In this document: piece by piece, positions 5,637-5,780 of the stretch
Numbering within the stretch: position 1 is the stretch's first letter
Layout of the letters: every line of letters starts with the position of its first letter
NCBI GenBank assembly: GCA_945883615.1
Contig: CAMCYB010000074.1
Span: 1 to 5,780, forward strand
Source: Bordetella parapertussis
GTDB lineage: Bacteria; Pseudomonadota; Gammaproteobacteria; Burkholderiales; Burkholderiaceae_B
DNA length: 5,780 nucleotides
Direction of reading: 5' to 3'
Translations under genes and position numbers: made by a program
Notes under the pieces: generated by a model
Seen by the model: only the letters and a program-made list of their open reading frames with translations
Told to the model about the DNA's origin: nothing
Databases searched by the model: none

Positions 5637-5658
5637 ATCGCCCCGGGTTTTGAGGAGG
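5634..5658 (+). repeat. IS3-family terminal inverted repeat, left (IRL)
   Basis: The end begins TGAATC and continues GCCCCGGGTTTTGAGGAGG. Its reverse complement matches the right end at 130-154 except at two positions near the tip. The first three bases also act as the stop codon of the interrupted istA. Confidence 0.85.
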
Positions 5659-5683
5659 CATTATTTTCTGAGAGAATATTGTC

Positions 5684-5780
5684 ATGAAAAAATCAAATAC
5701 CTTTTCCCCCGAAGTCCGTGAGCGTGCTGTGCGAATGGTGCAAGAACATCGGGATGAATACCCATCGCTTTGGGCAACCT
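5684..5780 (+). CDS. IS3-family transposase OrfA, N-terminal fragment (runs off window)
   Basis: From ATG 5684 the frame reads [20 protein letters not shown], then [12 protein letters not shown], to the window edge (32 codons and one base). The pattern 'F(S/T)[18 protein letters not shown]' is the start of the IS3-subgroup OrfA, a helix-turn-helix protein that binds the inverted repeats. A purine-rich AGAGAA at 5671-5676 stands upstream as ribosome site. The gene is cut by the window edge only. It is probably the orfA partner of an orfB like the one whose end is seen at 2-121, but in a second copy of the element. Confidence 0.88.
   Translation, partial: MKKSNTFSPEVRERAVRMVQEHRDEYPSLWAT

Larger units (their letters stand above)
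5634..5780 (+). mobile_element. IS3-family insertion sequence, left end (partial)
   Basis: The element starts with TG at 5634, its 25-bp inverted repeat, a short leader and the orfA start, then runs off the window. It has the same orientation as the element at 1-154, and its end matches that one at 23 of 25 positions, so both are probably copies of the same IS. It interrupts istA. The base triplet before it is AAG (5631-5633), while the triplet after the other copy is ATA (155-157). The two insertions therefore have different visible target sequences. Confidence 0.85.

Overview
The window is a piece of bacterial accessory DNA. GC content is moderate in the genes and clearly lower in the intergenic stretch. 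The gene set suggests a betaproteobacterium, probably Burkholderiales: a secreted-type rhodanese, a class I methyltransferase, a flavin domain fused to SelD, a SenB-like glycosyltransferase, and IS3/IS21 elements. This taxonomic guess rests on family resemblance recalled from memory, not on a search.

Layout. Bases 1-154 are the right end of an IS3-family element: the OrfB C-terminus and a 25-bp terminal inverted repeat. A rhodanese-like gene whose 5' end was removed by that insertion follows directly (to 497), then a SAM-dependent methyltransferase (533-1153) in the same direction. A convergent gene on the minus strand (1308-1868) encodes a pyridoxamine-phosphate-oxidase-like flavoprotein. 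The gap between the last two (1154-1307) holds a weak minus-strand terminator and a multi-stem inverted-repeat structure. An AT-rich divergent intergenic region of about 730 bp (1869-2597) precedes a 759-residue protein (2598-4877), in which a pyridine-nucleotide oxidoreductase domain is fused to selenophosphate synthetase (SelD). Its 3' end overlaps, tail to tail, the last 80 codons of a minus-strand glycosyltransferase that resembles SenB, the selenosugar synthase of selenoneine biosynthesis. That gene is cut by the left end of an IS21-family element, which carries 23-bp-spaced terminal repeats and an istA start. The istA gene is in turn cut at codon 129 by a second IS3-family element, whose left end and orfA start run off the window.

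Together. The clearest biological theme is selenium: SelD makes selenophosphate, and SenB would use it to make a selenosugar for selenoneine. Here the SenB gene is split, so selenoneine synthesis from this locus is probably lost, while SelD looks intact and could still serve other selenophosphate users. The rhodanese and methyltransferase could also handle sulfur or selenium, but that is speculation.

The two IS3-family ends have nearly identical inverted repeats and the same orientation, so the 5.5-kb interval is bracketed like a composite-transposon or IS-mediated excisable unit. The right side shows nested insertions: IS3 into IS21 into senB. I see no tRNA, rRNA, CRISPR or replication origin.
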